Origin: Unio delphinus | Taxonomy: Eukaryota > Mollusca > Bivalvia > Unionida > Unionidae | DNA length: 64,000 bases | Direction: 5' to 3' | NCBI GenBank assembly: GCA_029339505.1 | Contig: JAQISU010000193.1 | Coordinates: forward strand, 1,190,001-1,254,000 | In this document: positions 32,101 to 49,730 of the stretch, one piece after another | How the letters are laid out: every line of letters starts with the position of its first letter | How positions within the stretch are numbered: the stretch's first letter is position 1 | Notes under the pieces: model-generated | Seen by the model: only the letters and a program-made list of their open reading frames with translations | Told to the model about the DNA's origin: nothing | Database searches by the model: none | Made by a program: the position numbers and the translations under genes

Positions 32101-34435
32101 ATCATTTAAACAATAATCATTTATACAAGAATCACTTATGCAAGAATCATTTATAAAAGAATCATTTATACAAGAATCATTTATACAAGAATCACTTATA
32201 CAAGAATCATTTATACAAGAATCCTTTATACAAGAATCAATAATACAAGAATCATTTTTACAATAATTATTTATACAAGAATCATTTATACAATAATCAT
32301 TTATACAAGAATCACTTATGCAAGAATCATTTATACAAGAATCATTTATTCAAGAATCACTTATACAAGAATCATTTATTCAAGAATCACTTATACAAGA
32401 ATCATTTATACAATAATCATTTATACAAGAATCACTGATGCAAGAATCATTTATACAAGAATCATTTATACAATAATCAGTTATACAAGAATCACTTATA
32501 CAAAGAATCACTTATACAAGAATCCTTTATACAAGAATCATTTATACAAGAATTACTTATACAAGAATCATTTAAACAAGAATTACTTATACAGAGAATC
32601 ATTTATACAAGAATCATTTAAAAATGAATCATTTATACAAGAATCATTTATACAAGAATCATTTATACAAGAATCGCCTTTACAAGAATCACTTATACAA
32701 GAATCATTTACACAAGAATCATTTATGCAAGAATCACTTATACAAGAATCATTTATACAATAATCATTAATACAAGAATCACTTATACAAGAATCATTTA
32801 TACAAGAATCATTTATGCAAGAATCATTTATACAAGAATCATTTATACAAAAATCTCTAATACAAAAATCATTTATACAAGAATCATGTATGCAAGAATC
32901 ATTTATACACGCATCACTTATAAAATAATCATTTATACAAAAATCACTTATACTTAGAATCACTTAAACAAGAATCGCTTATACAAGAATCACTTATTCA
33001 AGAATCACTTATACAAGAATCGCTTATACAAGAATCACTTATACAAGAATCATTTATACAAGAATCGCTTTTACAAGAATCACTTATACAAGAATCACTT
33101 ATACAAGAATCATTTATACAAGATTCGATTATACAAGAATCACTTATACAAGAATCATTTGTACAAGAATCATTTATACAAGAATCATTTATACAAGAAT
33201 CACTTATACAAGAATCATTTTTACAAGAATCATTTATACAATAATCACTTATACAAGAATCACTTGTACAAGAATCATTTATACAAGAATCATTTATACA
33301 AGAATCACTTGTACAAGAATCATTTATACAAGAATCATTTATACAAGAATCATTTATACAAGAATCAATTATACAAGAAATATTTATACAAGAATCCATA
33401 AAAGAATCACTTATACAAAGAATCATTTATACAAGAATCATTTTTACAAGAATAACTTACACAAGAATCACTTATACAAGAATCACTTATGCAAGAATCA
33501 TTTATACAAGAATCACTTATACAAGAAGCACTTATGCAAGAATCATTTATACAAGAATCATTTATACAAGAATCACTTATACAAGAATCATTTATACAAG
33601 AATCATTTATACAAGAATCACTTATACAAGAATCATTTATGCAAAGAATGACTTATACAAGAATCATTTATACAAGAATCGTTTATACAAGAATCAGTTA
33701 TACAAGAAACATTTATACAAGAATCATTTATACAAGAATCACTTATACAAGAATCATTTATACAAGAATCATTTATACAAGAATCATTTATATAAGAATC
33801 ACTTACACAAGAATCATTTATACAAGAATCATTTATACAAGAATCACTTACACAAGAATCATTTATACAAGAATCATTTATACAAGAATCACTTATACAA
33901 GAATCATTTATGCAAAGAATCACTGATACAAGAATCATTTATACAAGAATCGTTTATACAAGAATCATTTATACAAGAATCATTTATAAAAGAATCAATT
34001 ATACAAGAATCATTTATACAAGAATCATTTATACATGAATCACTTATACAAGAATCATTTATACAAGAATCATTGATACAAGAATCATTTATACAAGAAT
34101 CACTTATACAAGAATTATTTATACAAGAATCAATAAAAGAATCACTTATACAAAGAATCATTTATACAAGAATCATTTATACAAGAATCACTCACACAAG
34201 AATCACTTATACAAGAATCACTTATGCAAGAATGATTTATACAAGAATCACTTATACAAGAATCACTTATACAAGAATCATTTATACAAGAATCATTTAT
34301 ACAAGAATCACTTATAGAAGAATCATTTATACAAGAATCATTTATACAAGAATCATTTATACAAGAATCACTTATACAAGAATCATTTATACAACAATCA
34401 TTTATACAAGAATCATTTATACAAGAATCATTTAT
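23200..34435. repeat. Higher-order repeat, about 11.24 kb, copy 1
   Basis: Order of variant units matches 34436-45670 almost base for base, at offsets of 11,235-11,250 (749-750 units). Landmarks include TATCCATTATAC (23701 and 34936) and the TTTTGCAAAGAATC junction (about 25218 and 36468). The boundary is set where the match begins (ACAGGAATCACTCATAC at 23246 and 34481). Limits are approximate. Confidence 0.88.
26101..29160. repeat. 2.40-kb offset duplication inside the 11.24-kb unit
   Basis: Sequence at about 26101-26760 recurs at 28501-29160 with an exact 2,400-bp offset (160 units). It includes the marker AATCACTCATACAGGAATC and the AATCATTTTTACTATAATC variant. The same pair is present in copy 2 of the large unit near 37351 and 39751. 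Confidence 0.8.
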
Positions 34436-37400
34436 ACAAGAATCACTGATACAAGAATCATTTATACAAGAATCATTTATACAGGAATCACTCATACAAG
34501 AATCATTTATACAAGAATCACTAATACAATAATCATTTATACAAGAATCATTTATACAAGTATCACTTATACAAGAATCACTTATACAAGAATCATTTAT
34601 ACAAGAATAATTTATACAAGAATCATTTATACAAAAATCACTTATACCAGAATCATTTATACAAGAATCACTTATACAAGAATCATTTATACAAGAATAA
34701 TTTATACAAGAGCCACTTATACAAGAATCATTTATACACGAATCACTTATACAAGAGTCATTTATACAAGAATCATTTATACAAGAATCACTTATACAAG
34801 AATCACTTATACAAGAATCACTTATACAAGAATCATTTATATAAGAATCACTTATACAAGAATCACTTATACAAGAATCATTTATACAAGAATCACTTAT
34901 ACAAGAATCATTTATACAAGAATCATTTATACAAGTATCCATTATACAAGAATCACTTATACAAGAATCATTTATACAAGAATCATTTATACAAGAATCA
35001 TTTATACAAGAATCACTTATACAAGAATCACTTATACAAGAATCATTTATACAAGACTCACTTATACAAGAATCATTCATACAAGAATAATTTATACAAG
35101 AACCACTTATACAAGAATCATTTATACACGAATCACTTATACACGAATCATTTATACAAGAATCATTTATACAAGAATCACTTATACAAGAATCACTTAT
35201 ACAAGAATCATTTATATAAGAATCACTTATACAAGAATCATTTATACAAGAATCATTAATACAAATATCACTTATACAAGAATCACTTATACAAGAATCA
35301 TTTATACAAGAATCATTTATACAAGAATCGTTTATACAAGAATCACTTATAAAAGAATCATTTACACAAGAATCATTCATACAAGAATCACTTACACAAG
35401 AATCACTTGTACATGAATCATTTATACAAGAATCATTTATACAAGAATCACTTATACAAGAATCAATTATACAAGAATCATTTATACAAGAATCATTTAT
35501 ACAAGAATCACTTATACAAGAATTATTTATACAAGAATCAATAACAGAATCATTTATACAAGAATCATTTATACAAGAATCACTTACACAAGAATCACTT
35601 ATACAAGGATCACTTATGCAAGAATCATTTATACAAGAATCACTTATACAAGACTCACTTATACAAGAATCACTTATACCAGAATCATTTATACAAGAAT
35701 CATTTATACAAGAATCACTTATACAAGAATCACTTATACAAGAATCATTTATATAAGAATCACTTATACAAGAATCATTTATACAAGAATCATTTATACA
35801 AATATCACTTATACAAGAATCACTTATACAAGAATCATTTATACAAGAATCATTTATACAAGAATCATTTATACAAGAATCACTTATAAAAGAATCATTT
35901 ATACAAGAATCATTCATATAAGAATCACTTATACAAGAATCACTTGTACAAGAATCATTTATACAAGAATCATTTATAAAAGAATCACTTATACAAGAAT
36001 CATTTATACAAGAATCATTTATACAAGAATCATTTATACAAGAATCACTTATACAAGAATTATTTATACAAGAATCAATAACAGAATCATTTATACAAGA
36101 ATCATTTATACAAGAATCTCTTACACAAGAATCACATATACAAGGATCACTAATACAAGAATCATTTATACAAGAATCACTTATACAAGAATCACTTATA
36201 CAAGAATAACTTATACAAGAATCATTTATACAAGAATCATTTATACAAGAATCACTTATACAAGAATCACTTATACAAGAATCATTTATACAAGAATCAT
36301 TTATATAAGAATCATTTACACAAGAATCATTTATACAAGAATCATTTATACAAAAATCACTTACACAAGAATCATTTATACAAGAATCATTTATACAAGA
36401 ATCACTTATTCAAGAATCACTTATGCAAAGAATCACTTATACAAGAATCACTTATACAAGAATCACTTTTGCAAAGAATCACTTATACAATAATCATTTA
36501 TACAAGAATCATTTATAAAAGAATAACTTATACAAGAATCATTTATGCAAGAATCATTTATACAAGAATCACTTATACAAAAATCATTTATACAATAATC
36601 ATTTATACAAGAATCACTGATGCAAGAATCATTTATACAAAAATCATTTATACAAGAATCATTTATACAAGAATCACTTATACAAGAATCATTCATACAA
36701 GAATCAATAATACAAGAATCACTTATACAAAGAATCACTTATACAAGAATCATTTATACAAGAATCATCTATACAAGAATCACTTATTCAAGAATCATTT
36801 ATACAAGAATCACTTATACAAAGAATCATTTATACAAGAATCCCTTATACAAGAATCACTTATACAAGAATCATTTATACAAGAATCATTTATACAAGAA
36901 TCACTTATACAAGAATCATTTATACAATAATAATTTATACAAGAATCACTTATACAAGAATCATTTATACAAGAATCCTGTATGCAAGAATCATTTATAC
37001 AAGAATCATTTATACAAGAATCTCTTATACAAAAATCATTTATACAAGAATCATTTAAACAAGAATCATTTATACAAGAATCACTTATAAAATAATCATT
37101 TATACAAGAATCACTTATACAAAGAATCACTTATACAAGAACCATTTATACAAGAATCATTTATACAAGAATCATTTATACAACAATCGCTTATACAAGA
37201 GTCACTTATACAAGAATCATTTATACAAGAATCATTTATACAAGAATCACTTATACAAGAATCACTTATACAATAATCATTTATACGAGAATCACTTATA
37301 CAAGAATCACTTATACAATGATCATTGATACGAGAATCGCTTATACAAGAATCACTTATACAAGAATCATTTAAACAAGAATCATTTATACAATAATCAT

Positions 37401-40400
37401 TTATACAGGAATCACTTATGCAAGAATCATTTATACAAGAATCATTTATACAAGAATCACTTATACAACAATCACTTATACAATAATCATTTTTACGAGA
37501 ATCGCTTATACAAGAATCACTAATACAAGAATCATTTAAACAAGAATCACTGATACAAGAATCATTCATACAAGAATAATTTATACAAGAACCACTTATA
37601 CAAGAATCATTTATACACGTATCACTTATGCAAGAATCATTTATACAAGAATCATTTATACAAGAATCACTGATACAAGAATCATTTATACAAGAATCAT
37701 TTATACAAGAATCATTTATAAAAAAATCACTTATACAAGAATCATTTATACAAGAATCATTTACACAAGAATCACTTATACAACAATCATTTATACAATA
37801 ATCATTTATACAAGAATCACTCATACAGGAATCATTTATACAACAATCGCTTATACAAGAGTCACTTATACAAGAATCATTTATACAAGAATCATTTATA
37901 CAAGAATCACTTATAAAAGAATCATTTTTACTATAATCATTTATACAAGAATAATTTATACAATAATCCTTTATACAAGAATCACTTATGCAAGAATCAT
38001 TTATACAAGAATCATTTATACAAGAATCACTTGTACAAAAATCACTTATACAATAATCATTTATACAAGAATCACTTATACAAGAATCACTTATACAAGA
38101 ATCATTTATACAAGAATCACTTATACAAGAATCATTTATACAAGAATCATTTATACAAGTATCCCTTATACAAGAATCACTTATACAAGAATCATTTATA
38201 CAAGAATCATTTATACAAGAATCATTTATACAAGAATCACTTATACAAGAATCACTTATACAAGAATCATTTATACAAGAATCACTTATACAAGAATCAT
38301 TCATACAAGAATAATTTATACAAGAACCACTTATACAAGAATCATTTATACACGAATCACTTATACACGAATCATTTATACAAGAATCATTTATACAAGA
38401 ATCACTTATACAAGAATCATTTATATAAGAATCACTTATACAAGAATCATTTATACAAGAATCATTTATACAAATATCACTTATACAAGAATCACTTATA
38501 CAAGAATCATTTATACAAGAATCATTTATACAAGAATCGTTTATACAAGAATCACTTATAAAAGAATCATTTACACAAGAATCATTCATACAAGAATCAC
38601 TTACACAAGAATCACTTGTACATGAATCATTTATACAAGAATCATTTATACAAGAATCACTTATACAAGAATCAATTATACAAGAATCATTTATACAAGA
38701 ATCATTTATACAAGAATCACTTATACAAGAATCATTTATACAAGAATCATTTATACAAGAATCACTTACACAAGAATCACTTAAACAAGGATCACTTATG
38801 CAAGAATCATTTATACAAGAATCACTTATACAAGACTCACTTATACAAGAATCACTTATACAAGAATCATTTATACAAGAATCATTTATACAAGAATCAC
38901 TTATACAAGAATCACTTATAAAAGAATCATTTATATAAGAATCACTTATACAAGAATCATTTATACAAGAATCATTTATACAAATATCACTTATACAAGA
39001 ATCACTTATACAAGAATCATTTATACAAGAATCATTTATACAAGAATCATTTATACAAGAATCACTTATAAAAGAATCATTTATACAAGAATCATTCATA
39101 TAAGAATCACTTATACAAGAATCACTTGTACAAGAATCATTTATACAAGAATCATTTATACAAGAATCACTTATACAAGAATCATTTATACAAGAATCAT
39201 TTATGCAAGAATCATTTATACAAGAATCACTTATACAAGAATTATTTATACAAGAATCAATAACAGAATCATTTATACAAGAATCATTTATACAAGAATC
39301 ACTTACACAAGAATCACTTATACAAGGATCACTAATACAAGAATCATTTATACAAGAATCACTTATACAAGAATCACTTATACAAGAATAACTTATACAA
39401 GAATCATTTATACAAGAATCATTTATACAAGAATCACTTATACAAGAATCACTTATACAAGAATCATTTATACAAGAATCATTTATATAAGAATCATTTA
39501 CACAAGAATCATTTATACAAGAATCATTTATACAAAAATCACTTACACAAGAATCATTTATACAAGAATCATTTATACAAGAATCACTTATACAAGAATC
39601 ACTTATGCAAAGAATCACTTATACAAGAATCACTTATACAAGAATCACTTTTGCAAAGAATCACTTATACAATAATCATTTATACAAGAATCATTTATAA
39701 AAGAATAACTTATACAAGAGTCATTTATGCTAGAATCATTTATACAAGAATCACTTATACAAGAATCATTTAAACAAGAATCATTTATACAATAATCATT
39801 TATACAGGAATCACTTATGCAAGAATCATTTATACAAGAATCATTTATACAAGAATCACTTATACAACAATCACTTATACAATAATCATTTTTACGAGAA
39901 TCGCTTATACAAGAATCACTAATACAAGAATCATTTAAACAAGAATCACTGATACAAGAATCATTCATACAAGAATAATTTATACAAGAACCACTTATAC
40001 AAGAATCATTTATACACGTATCACTTATGCAAGAATCATTTATACAAGAATCATTTATACAAGAATCACTGATACAAGAATCATTTATACAAGAATCATT
40101 TATACAAGAGTCATTTATAAAAAAATCACTTATACGAGAATCATTTATACAAGAATCATTTATACAAGAATCACTTATACAACAATCATTTATACAATAA
40201 TCATTTATACAAGAATCACTCATACAGGAATCATTTATACAACAATCGCTTATACAAGAGTCACTTATACAAGAATCATTTATACAAGAATCATTTATAC
40301 AAGAATCACTTATACAAGAATCATTTTTACTATAATCATTTATACAAGAATAATTTATACAATAATCCTTTATACAAGAATCACTTATGCAAGAATCATT

Positions 40401-43400
40401 TATACAAGAATCATCTATACAAGAATCACTTATACAAGAATCACTTATACAATAATCCTTTATACAAGAATCGCTTATTCAAGAATCACTTATACAAGAA
40501 TCACTTATACAAGAATCACTTATACAAGAATCATTCATACAAGAATAATTTATACAAGAACCACTTATACAAGAATAATTTATACACGAATCACTTATAC
40601 AAGAATCATTTATACAAGAATCATTTATACAAGAATCACTTATACAAGAATCATTTATACAAGAATCATTTATAAAAAAATCACTTATACAAGAATCATT
40701 TATACAAGAATCATTTATACAAGAATCACTTATACAAGAATCATTTTTACAAAAATCATTTATACAAGAATCATTTATACAATAATCACATATAAAAGAA
40801 TCATTTATATAAGAATCATTTTTACAAAAATCATTTATACAAGAAGCATTTATATAAGAATCACTTATACAAGAATCATTTTTTCAATAATCATTTATAC
40901 AAGAATCACTTATGCAAGAATCATTAAAAGAAGAGTCATTTATACAAGAATCACTTATACAAGAATCACTTATACAAGAATCATTTATACAAGAATCACT
41001 TATCCAAGAATCATTCATACAAGAATAATTTATACAAGAACCACTTATACAAGAATCATTTAAACACGAATCACTTATACAAGAATCATATATACAAGAA
41101 TCACTTATACAAGAATCAGTTATACAAGAATCACTTATACAAGAATCATTTATACAAAAATCACTTATACAAGAATCATTTATACAAGAATCATTTATAC
41201 AAATATCACTTATACAAGAATCACTTATACAAGAATCATTTATACAAGAATCATTTATACAAGAATCATTTATACAAAAATCACTTATACAAGAATCATT
41301 TATACAAGAATCATTTATACAAGAATCACTTATACAAGAATCACTTGTACAAGAATCATTTATACAAGAATCATTTATACAAGAATCACTTATACAAGAA
41401 TCATTTATACAAGAATCATTTATACAAGAATCATTTATACAAGAATCACTTATACAAGAATTATTTATACAACAATCAATAAAAGAATTACTTATACAAA
41501 GAATCATTTATACAAGAATCATTTTAAACAAGAATCACTTAAACAAGAATCATTTATACAAGAATCACTTATGCAAGAATCATTTATAAAAGAATCACTT
41601 ATACAAGAATCACTTATACAAGAATCGCTTATACAAGAATCATTTATACAAGAATCATTTATACAAGAATCATTTATACAAGAATCATTTATACAAGAAT
41701 CACTTACACAAGAATCATTTATACAAGAATCATTTATACAAGAATCACTTACACAAGAATCATTTATACAAGAATCATTTATACAAGAATCATTTATACA
41801 AGAATCACTTATACAAGAATTATTTATACAAGAATCAATAAAAGAATTACTTATACAAAGAATCATTTATACAAGAATCATTTATACAAGAATCAGTTAC
41901 ACAAGAATCATTTATACAAGAATCACTTATGCAAGAATCATTTATACAAGAATCACTTATACAAGATTCACTTATACAAGAATCGCTTATACAACAATCA
42001 TTTATACAAGAATCATTTATACAAGAATCATTTATACAAGAATCATTTATACAAGAATCATTTATACAAGAATCATTTATATAAGAATCACTTACACAAG
42101 AATCATTTATACAAGAATCATTTACACAAGAATCACTTACACAAGAATCATTTATACAAGAATCATTTATACAAGAATCATTTATACAAGAATCGCTTAT
42201 ACAAGAATCACTTATACAAGAATCATTTATACAAGCATCATTTATACAAGAATCATTTATACAAGAATCATTTATACAATAATCATTTATACAAGAATCA
42301 CTTATACAAGACTAATTTATACAAGAATCCTTTATGCAAGAATCATTTATACAAGAATCATTTATACAAGAATCTCTTATACAAAAATCATTTATACAAG
42401 AATCATTTATACAAGAATCATTTATACAAGAATCACTTATAAAATAATCATTTATACAAGAATCACTTATACAAAGAATCACTTATACAAGAATCATTTA
42501 TACAAGAATCATTTATACAAGAATCATTTATACAAGAATCATTTATACAACAATCGCTTATACAAGAGTCACTTATACAAGAACCATTTATACAAGAATC
42601 ATTTATACAAGAATCACTTATACAAGAATCATTTTTACAATAATCATTTATACAAGAATCATTTATACAAGAATCACTTATGCAAGAATCATTTATACAA
42701 GAATCATTTATACAAGAATCACTTATACAAGAATCACTTATACAATAATCATTTATACAAGCTTCTCTTATACAAGAATCACTTATACAAGAATCGCTTA
42801 TACAAGAATCATTTATACCATAATCATTTATGCAAGAATCACTTATGCAAGAATCATTTATACAAGAATCATTTATACAAGAATCATTTATACAAGCATC
42901 ACTTATACAAGAATCACTTATACAAGAATCATTTATACAATAATCATTTATACAAGAATCATTTATACAAAAATCATTTATACAAGAATCGCTTATACAA
43001 AGAATCACTTATCCAAGAATCACTTATACAAGAATCGCTTATACAAGAATCACTTATACAAGAATCATTTATACAAGAATCACTTATACAAGAATCATTT
43101 AAACAAGAACCATTTATACGAGAATCATTTATATAAGAAACACTTATACAAGAATCATTTATACAAGAATCATTTATACAAGAATCACTTACACAAGAAT
43201 CATTTCTACAAGAATCATTTATACAAGAATCACTTATACAAGAATCACTTATGCAAAGAATCACTTATACAAAAATCGTTTATACAAGAATCGTTTATAC
43301 AAGAATCATTTATACAGGAATCATTTATACAAGAATCACTTATACAAGAATCATTTAAACAATAATCATTTATACAAGAATCACTTATGCAAGAATCATT

Positions 43401-45670
43401 TATAAAAGAATCATTTATACAAGAATCATTTATACAAGAATCACTTATACAAGAATCATTTATACAAGAATCCTTTATACAAGAATCAATAATACAAGAA
43501 TCATTTTTACAATAATTATTTATACAAGAATCATTTATACAATAATCATTTATACAAGAATCACTTATGCAAGAATCATTTATACAAGAATCATTTATTC
43601 AAGAATCACTTATACAAGAATCATTTATTCAAGAATCACTTATACAAGAATCATTTATACAATAATCATTTATACAAGAATCACTGATGCAAGAATCATT
43701 TATACAAGAATCATTTATACAATAATCAGTTATACAAGAATCACTTATACAAAGAATCACTTATACAAGAATCCTTTATACAAGAATCATTTATACAAGA
43801 ATTACTTATACAAGAATCATTTAAACAAGAATTACTTATACAAAGAATCATTTATACAAGAATCATTTAAAAATGAATCATTTATACAAGAATCATTTAT
43901 ACAAGAATCGCCTTTACAAGAATCACTTATACAAGAATCATTTACACAAGAATCATTTATGCAAGAATCACTTATACAAGAATCATTTATACAATAATCA
44001 TTAATACAAGAATCACTTATACAAGAATCATTTATACAAGAATCATTTATGCAAGAATCATTTATACAAGAATCATTTATACAAAAATCTCTAATACAAA
44101 AATCATTTATACAAGAATCATGTATGCAAGAATCATTTATACACGCATCACTTATAAAATAATCATTTATACAAAAATCACTTATACTTAGAATCACTTA
44201 AACAAGAATCGCTTATACAAGAATCACTTATTCAAGAATCACTTATACAAGAATCGCTTATACAAGAATCACTTATACAAGAATCATTTATACAAGAATC
44301 GCTTTTACAAGAATCACTTATACAAGAATCACTTATACAAGAATCATTTATACAAGATTCGATTATACAAGAATCACTTATACAAGAATCATTTGTACAA
44401 GAATCATTTATACAAGAATCATTTATACAAGAATCACTTATACAAGAATCATTTTTACAAGAATCATTTATACAATAATCACTTATACAAGAATCACTTG
44501 TACAAGAATCATTTATACAAGAATCATTTATACAAGAATCACTTGTACAAGAATCATTTATACAAGAATCATTTATACAAGAATCATTTATACAAGAATC
44601 AATTATACAAGAAATATTTATACAAGAATCAATAAAAGAATCACTTATACAAAGAATCATTTATACAAGAATCATTTTTACAAGAATAACTTACACAAGA
44701 ATCACTTATACAAGAATCACTTATGCAAGAATCATTTATACAAGAATCACTTATACAAGAAGCACTTATGCAAGAATCATTTATACAAGAATCATTTATA
44801 CAAGAATCACTTATACAAGAATCATTTATACAAGAATCATTTATACAAGAATCACTTATACAAGAATAATTTATGCAAAGAATGACTTATACAAGAATCA
44901 TTTATACAAGAATCGTTTATACAAGAATCAGTTATACAAGAAACATTTATACAAGAATCATTTATACAAGAATCACTTATACAAGAATCATTTATACAAG
45001 AATCATTTATACAAGAATCATTTATATAAGAATCACTTACACAAGAATCATTTATACAAGAATCATTTATACAAGAATCACTTACACAAGAATCATTTAT
45101 ACAAGAATCATTTATACAAGAATCACTTATACAAGAATCATTTATGCAAAGAATCACTGATACAAGAATCATTTATACAAGAATCGTTTATACAAGAATC
45201 ATTTATACAAGAATCATTTATAAAAGAATCAATTATACAAGAATCATTTATACAAGAATCATTTATACATGAATCACTTATACAAGAATCATTTATACAA
45301 GAATCATTGATACAAGAATCATTTATACAAGAATCACTTATACAAGAATTATTTATACAAGAATCAATAAAAGAATCACTTATACAAAGAATCATTTATA
45401 CAAGAATCATTTATACAAGAATCACTCACACAAGAATCACTTATACAAGAATCACTTATGCAAGAATGATTTATACAAGAATCACTTATACAAGAATCAC
45501 TTATACAAGAATCATTTATACAAGAATCATTTATACAAGAATCACTTATAGAAGAATCATTTATACAAGAATCATTTATACAAGAATCATTTATACAAGA
45601 ATCACTTATACAAGAATCATTTATACAACAATCATTTATACAAGAATCATTTATACAAGAATCACTTATA
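34436..45670. repeat. Higher-order repeat, about 11.24 kb, copy 2
   Basis: The tandem partner of 23200-34435, differing only by scattered single-base changes and a few gains or losses of whole units. The segment ending copy 1 (from about 34073) recurs at about 45307, which fixes the tandem arrangement. Confidence 0.88.
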
Positions 45671-48600
45671 CAAGAATTATTTATACAAGAATCAATAAAA
45701 GAATCACTTAAACAAAGAACCATTTATACAAGAATCATTTATACAAGAGTCACTTACCCAAGAATCATTTATACAAGAATCATTTATACAAGAATCACTT
45801 ATACAAGAATCACTTATGCAAAGAATCACTTATACAAGAATCATTTATACAAGAATCGTTTATACAAGAATCATTTATACAAGATTCATTTATACAAGAA
45901 TCATTTATAAAAGAATCACTTATACAAGAATCATTTATACAAGAATCATTTATACAAGAATCACTTATACAAGAATCATTTATACAATAATCATTCATAC
46001 AAGAATCACTGATGCAAGAATCATTTATACAAGAATCATTTATACAAGAATCATTTATACAAGAATCACTGATACAAGAATCATTTATACAAAAATCACT
46101 TATACAAGAATCATTTATACAAGAATCATTTATACAAATATCACTTATACAAGAATCACTTATACAAGAATCATTTATACAAGAATCATTTATACAAGAA
46201 TCATTTATACAAGAATCACTTATACAAGAATCATTTATACAAGAATCATTTATACAAGAATCACTTATACAAGAATCACTTGTACAAGAATCATTTATAC
46301 AAGAATCATTTATACAAGAATCACTTATATAAGAATCATTTATACAAGAATCATTTATACAAGAATCACTTATACAAGAATTATTTATACAAGAATCAAT
46401 AAAAGAATCACTGATACAAAGAATCATCTATACAAGAATCATTTATACAAGAATCACTTACACAAGAATCACTTATACAAGAATCACTTATGCAAGAATC
46501 ATTTATAAAAGAATCACTTATACAAGAATCACTTATACAAGAATCACTTATACAAGAATCATTTATACAAGAATCATTTATACAAGAATCACTTATACAA
46601 GAATCATTTATACAAGAATCATTTATACAAGAATTATTTATATAAGAATCACTTACACAAGAATCATTTATACAAGAATCATTTATACAAGAATCACTTA
46701 CACAAGAATCATTTATACAAGAATCATTTATACAAGAATCACTTATACAAGAATCACATATGCAAAGAATCACTTATACAAGAATCATTTATACAAGAAT
46801 CGTTTATACAAGAATTATTTATACAAGAATCATTTATAAAAGAATCACTTTTACAAGAATCATTTATACAAGAATCATTTATACAAGAATCACTTATACA
46901 AGAATCATTTATACAATAATCATTTATTTAAGAATCACTGATGCAAGAATCATTTATACAAGAATCATTTATACAAGAATCATTTACACAAGAATCACTT
47001 ATACAAGAATCATTCATACAAGAATCAATAATACAATAATCACTTATACAAAGAATCACTTATAAAAGAATCATTTATACAAGAATCATTTATACAAGAA
47101 TCACTTATTCAAGAATCATTTATACAAGAATCACTTATACAAAGATTCATTTATACAAGAATCATTTATACAAGAATCATTTATACAAGAATCATTTATA
47201 CAAGAATCATTTATACAAGAATCATTTATACAAGAGTCATTTACCCAAGAATCATTTATACAAGAATAATTTATACAAGAATTACATAGACAAGAATTAC
47301 TTATGCAAAGAATGACTTATACAAGAATCATTTATACAAGAATCGTTTATACAAGAATCATTTATACAAGAAACATTTATACAAGAATCATTTATACAAA
47401 AATCACTTATACAAGAATCATTTATACAAGAATCATTTATACAAGAATCATGTATATAAGAATCACTTACACAAGAATCATTTATACAAGAATCATTTAT
47501 ACAAGAATCACTTACACAAGAATCATTTATACAAGAATCATTTATACAAGAATCACTTATACAAGAATCATTTATGCAAAGAATCACTGATACAAGAATC
47601 ATTTATACAAGAATCGTTTATACAAGAATCATTTATACAAGAATCATTTATAAAAGAATCAATTATACAAGAATCATTTATACAAGAATCATTTATACAA
47701 GAATCACTTATACAAGAATCATTTATACAAGAATCATTGATACAAGAATCATTTATACAAGAATCACTTATACAAGAATTATTTATACAAGAATCAATAA
47801 AAGAATCACTTATACAAAGAATCATTTATACAAGAAACATTTATACAAGAATCACTCACACAAGAATCACTTATACAAGAATCACTTATGCAAGAATCAT
47901 TTATACAAGAATCACTTATACAAGAATCACTTATACAAGAATCATTTATACAAGAAACATTTATACAAGAATCACTTATACAAGAATCATTTATACAAGA
48001 ATCATTTATACAAGAATCATTTATACAAGAATCACTTTTACAAGAATCATTTATACAAGAATCATTTATACAAGAATCATTTATACAAGAATCACTTATA
48101 CAAGAATTATTTATACAAGAATCAATAAAAGAATCACTTAAACAAAGAATCATTTATACAAGAACCATTTATACAAGAGTCACTTACCCAAGAATCATTT
48201 ATACAAGAATCATTTATACAAGAATCACTTATACAAGAATCACTTATGCAAAGAATCACTTATACAAGAATCATTTATACAAGAATCGTTTATACAAGAA
48301 TCATTTATACAAGATTCATTTATACAAGAATCATATATAAAAGAATCACTTATACAAGAATCATTTATACAAGAATCATTTATACAAGAATCACTTATAC
48401 AAGAATCATTTATACAATAATCATTCATACAAGAATCACTGATGCAAGAATCATTTATACAAGAATCATTTATACAAGAATCATTTATACAAGAATCACT
48501 TATACAAGAATCATTTATACAAAAATCACTTATACAAGAATCATTTATACAAGAATCATTTATACAAATATCACTTATACAAGAATCACTTATACAAGAA

Positions 48601-49730
48601 TCATTTATACAAGAATCATTTATACAAGAATCATTTATACAAGAATCACTTATACAAGAATCATTTATACAAGAATCATTTATACAAGAATCACTTATAC
48701 AAGAATCACTTGTACAAGAATCATTTATACAAGAATCATTTATACAAGAATCACTTATATAAGAATCATTTATACAAGAATCATTTATACAAGAATCACT
48801 TATACAAGAATTATTTATACAAGAATCAATAAAAGAATCACTGATACAAAGAATCATTTATACAAGAATCATTTATACAAGAATCACTTACACAAGAATC
48901 ACTTATACAAGAATCACTTATGCAAGAATCATTTATAAAAGAATCACTTATACAAGAATCACTTATACAAGAATCCCTTATACAAGAATCATTTATACAA
49001 TAATCATTTATACAAGAATCACTTATACAAGAATCATTTATACAAGAATCAATTATACAAGAATCATTTATATAAGAATCACTTACACAAGAATCATTTA
49101 TACAAGAATCATTTATACAAGAATCACTTACACAAGAATCATTTATACAAGAATCATTTATACAAGAATCACTTATACAAGAATCACTTATGCAAAGAAT
49201 CACTTATACAAGAATCATTTATACAAGAATCGTTTATACAAGAATCATTTATACAAGAATCATTTATAAAAGAATCACTTTTACAAGAATCATTTATACA
49301 AGAATCATTTATACAAGAATCACTTATACAAGAATCATTTATACAATAATCATTTATACAAGAATCACTGATGCAAGAATCATTTATACAAGAATCATTT
49401 ATACAAGAATCATTTACACAAGAATCACTTATACAAGAATCATTCATACAAGAATCAATAATACAATAATCACTTATACAAAGAATCACTTATTAAAGAA
49501 TCATTTATACAAGAATCATTTATACAAGAATCACTTATTCAAGAATCATTTATACAAGAATCACTTATACAAAGAATCATTTATACAAGAATCATTTATA
49601 CAAGAATCATTTATACAAGAATCATTTATACAAGAATCATTTATACAAGAATCGCTTATACAAGAATCACTTATACAAGAATCATTTATACAAGAATCAT
49701 TTATACAAGAATCATTTATACAAGAATCGC
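44870..49730. repeat. 2.43-kb higher-order repeat, two tandem copies
   Basis: Two copies with an offset of exactly 2,430 bp (162 units), about 44870-47300 and 47300-49730. Shared landmarks are TTATGCAAAGAATGACTTATAC (44872 and 47302) and CTTACCCAAGAATC (about 45753 and 48183), in short quotes of the marker only. The first copy overlaps the end of the 11.24-kb repeat. Confidence 0.82.
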
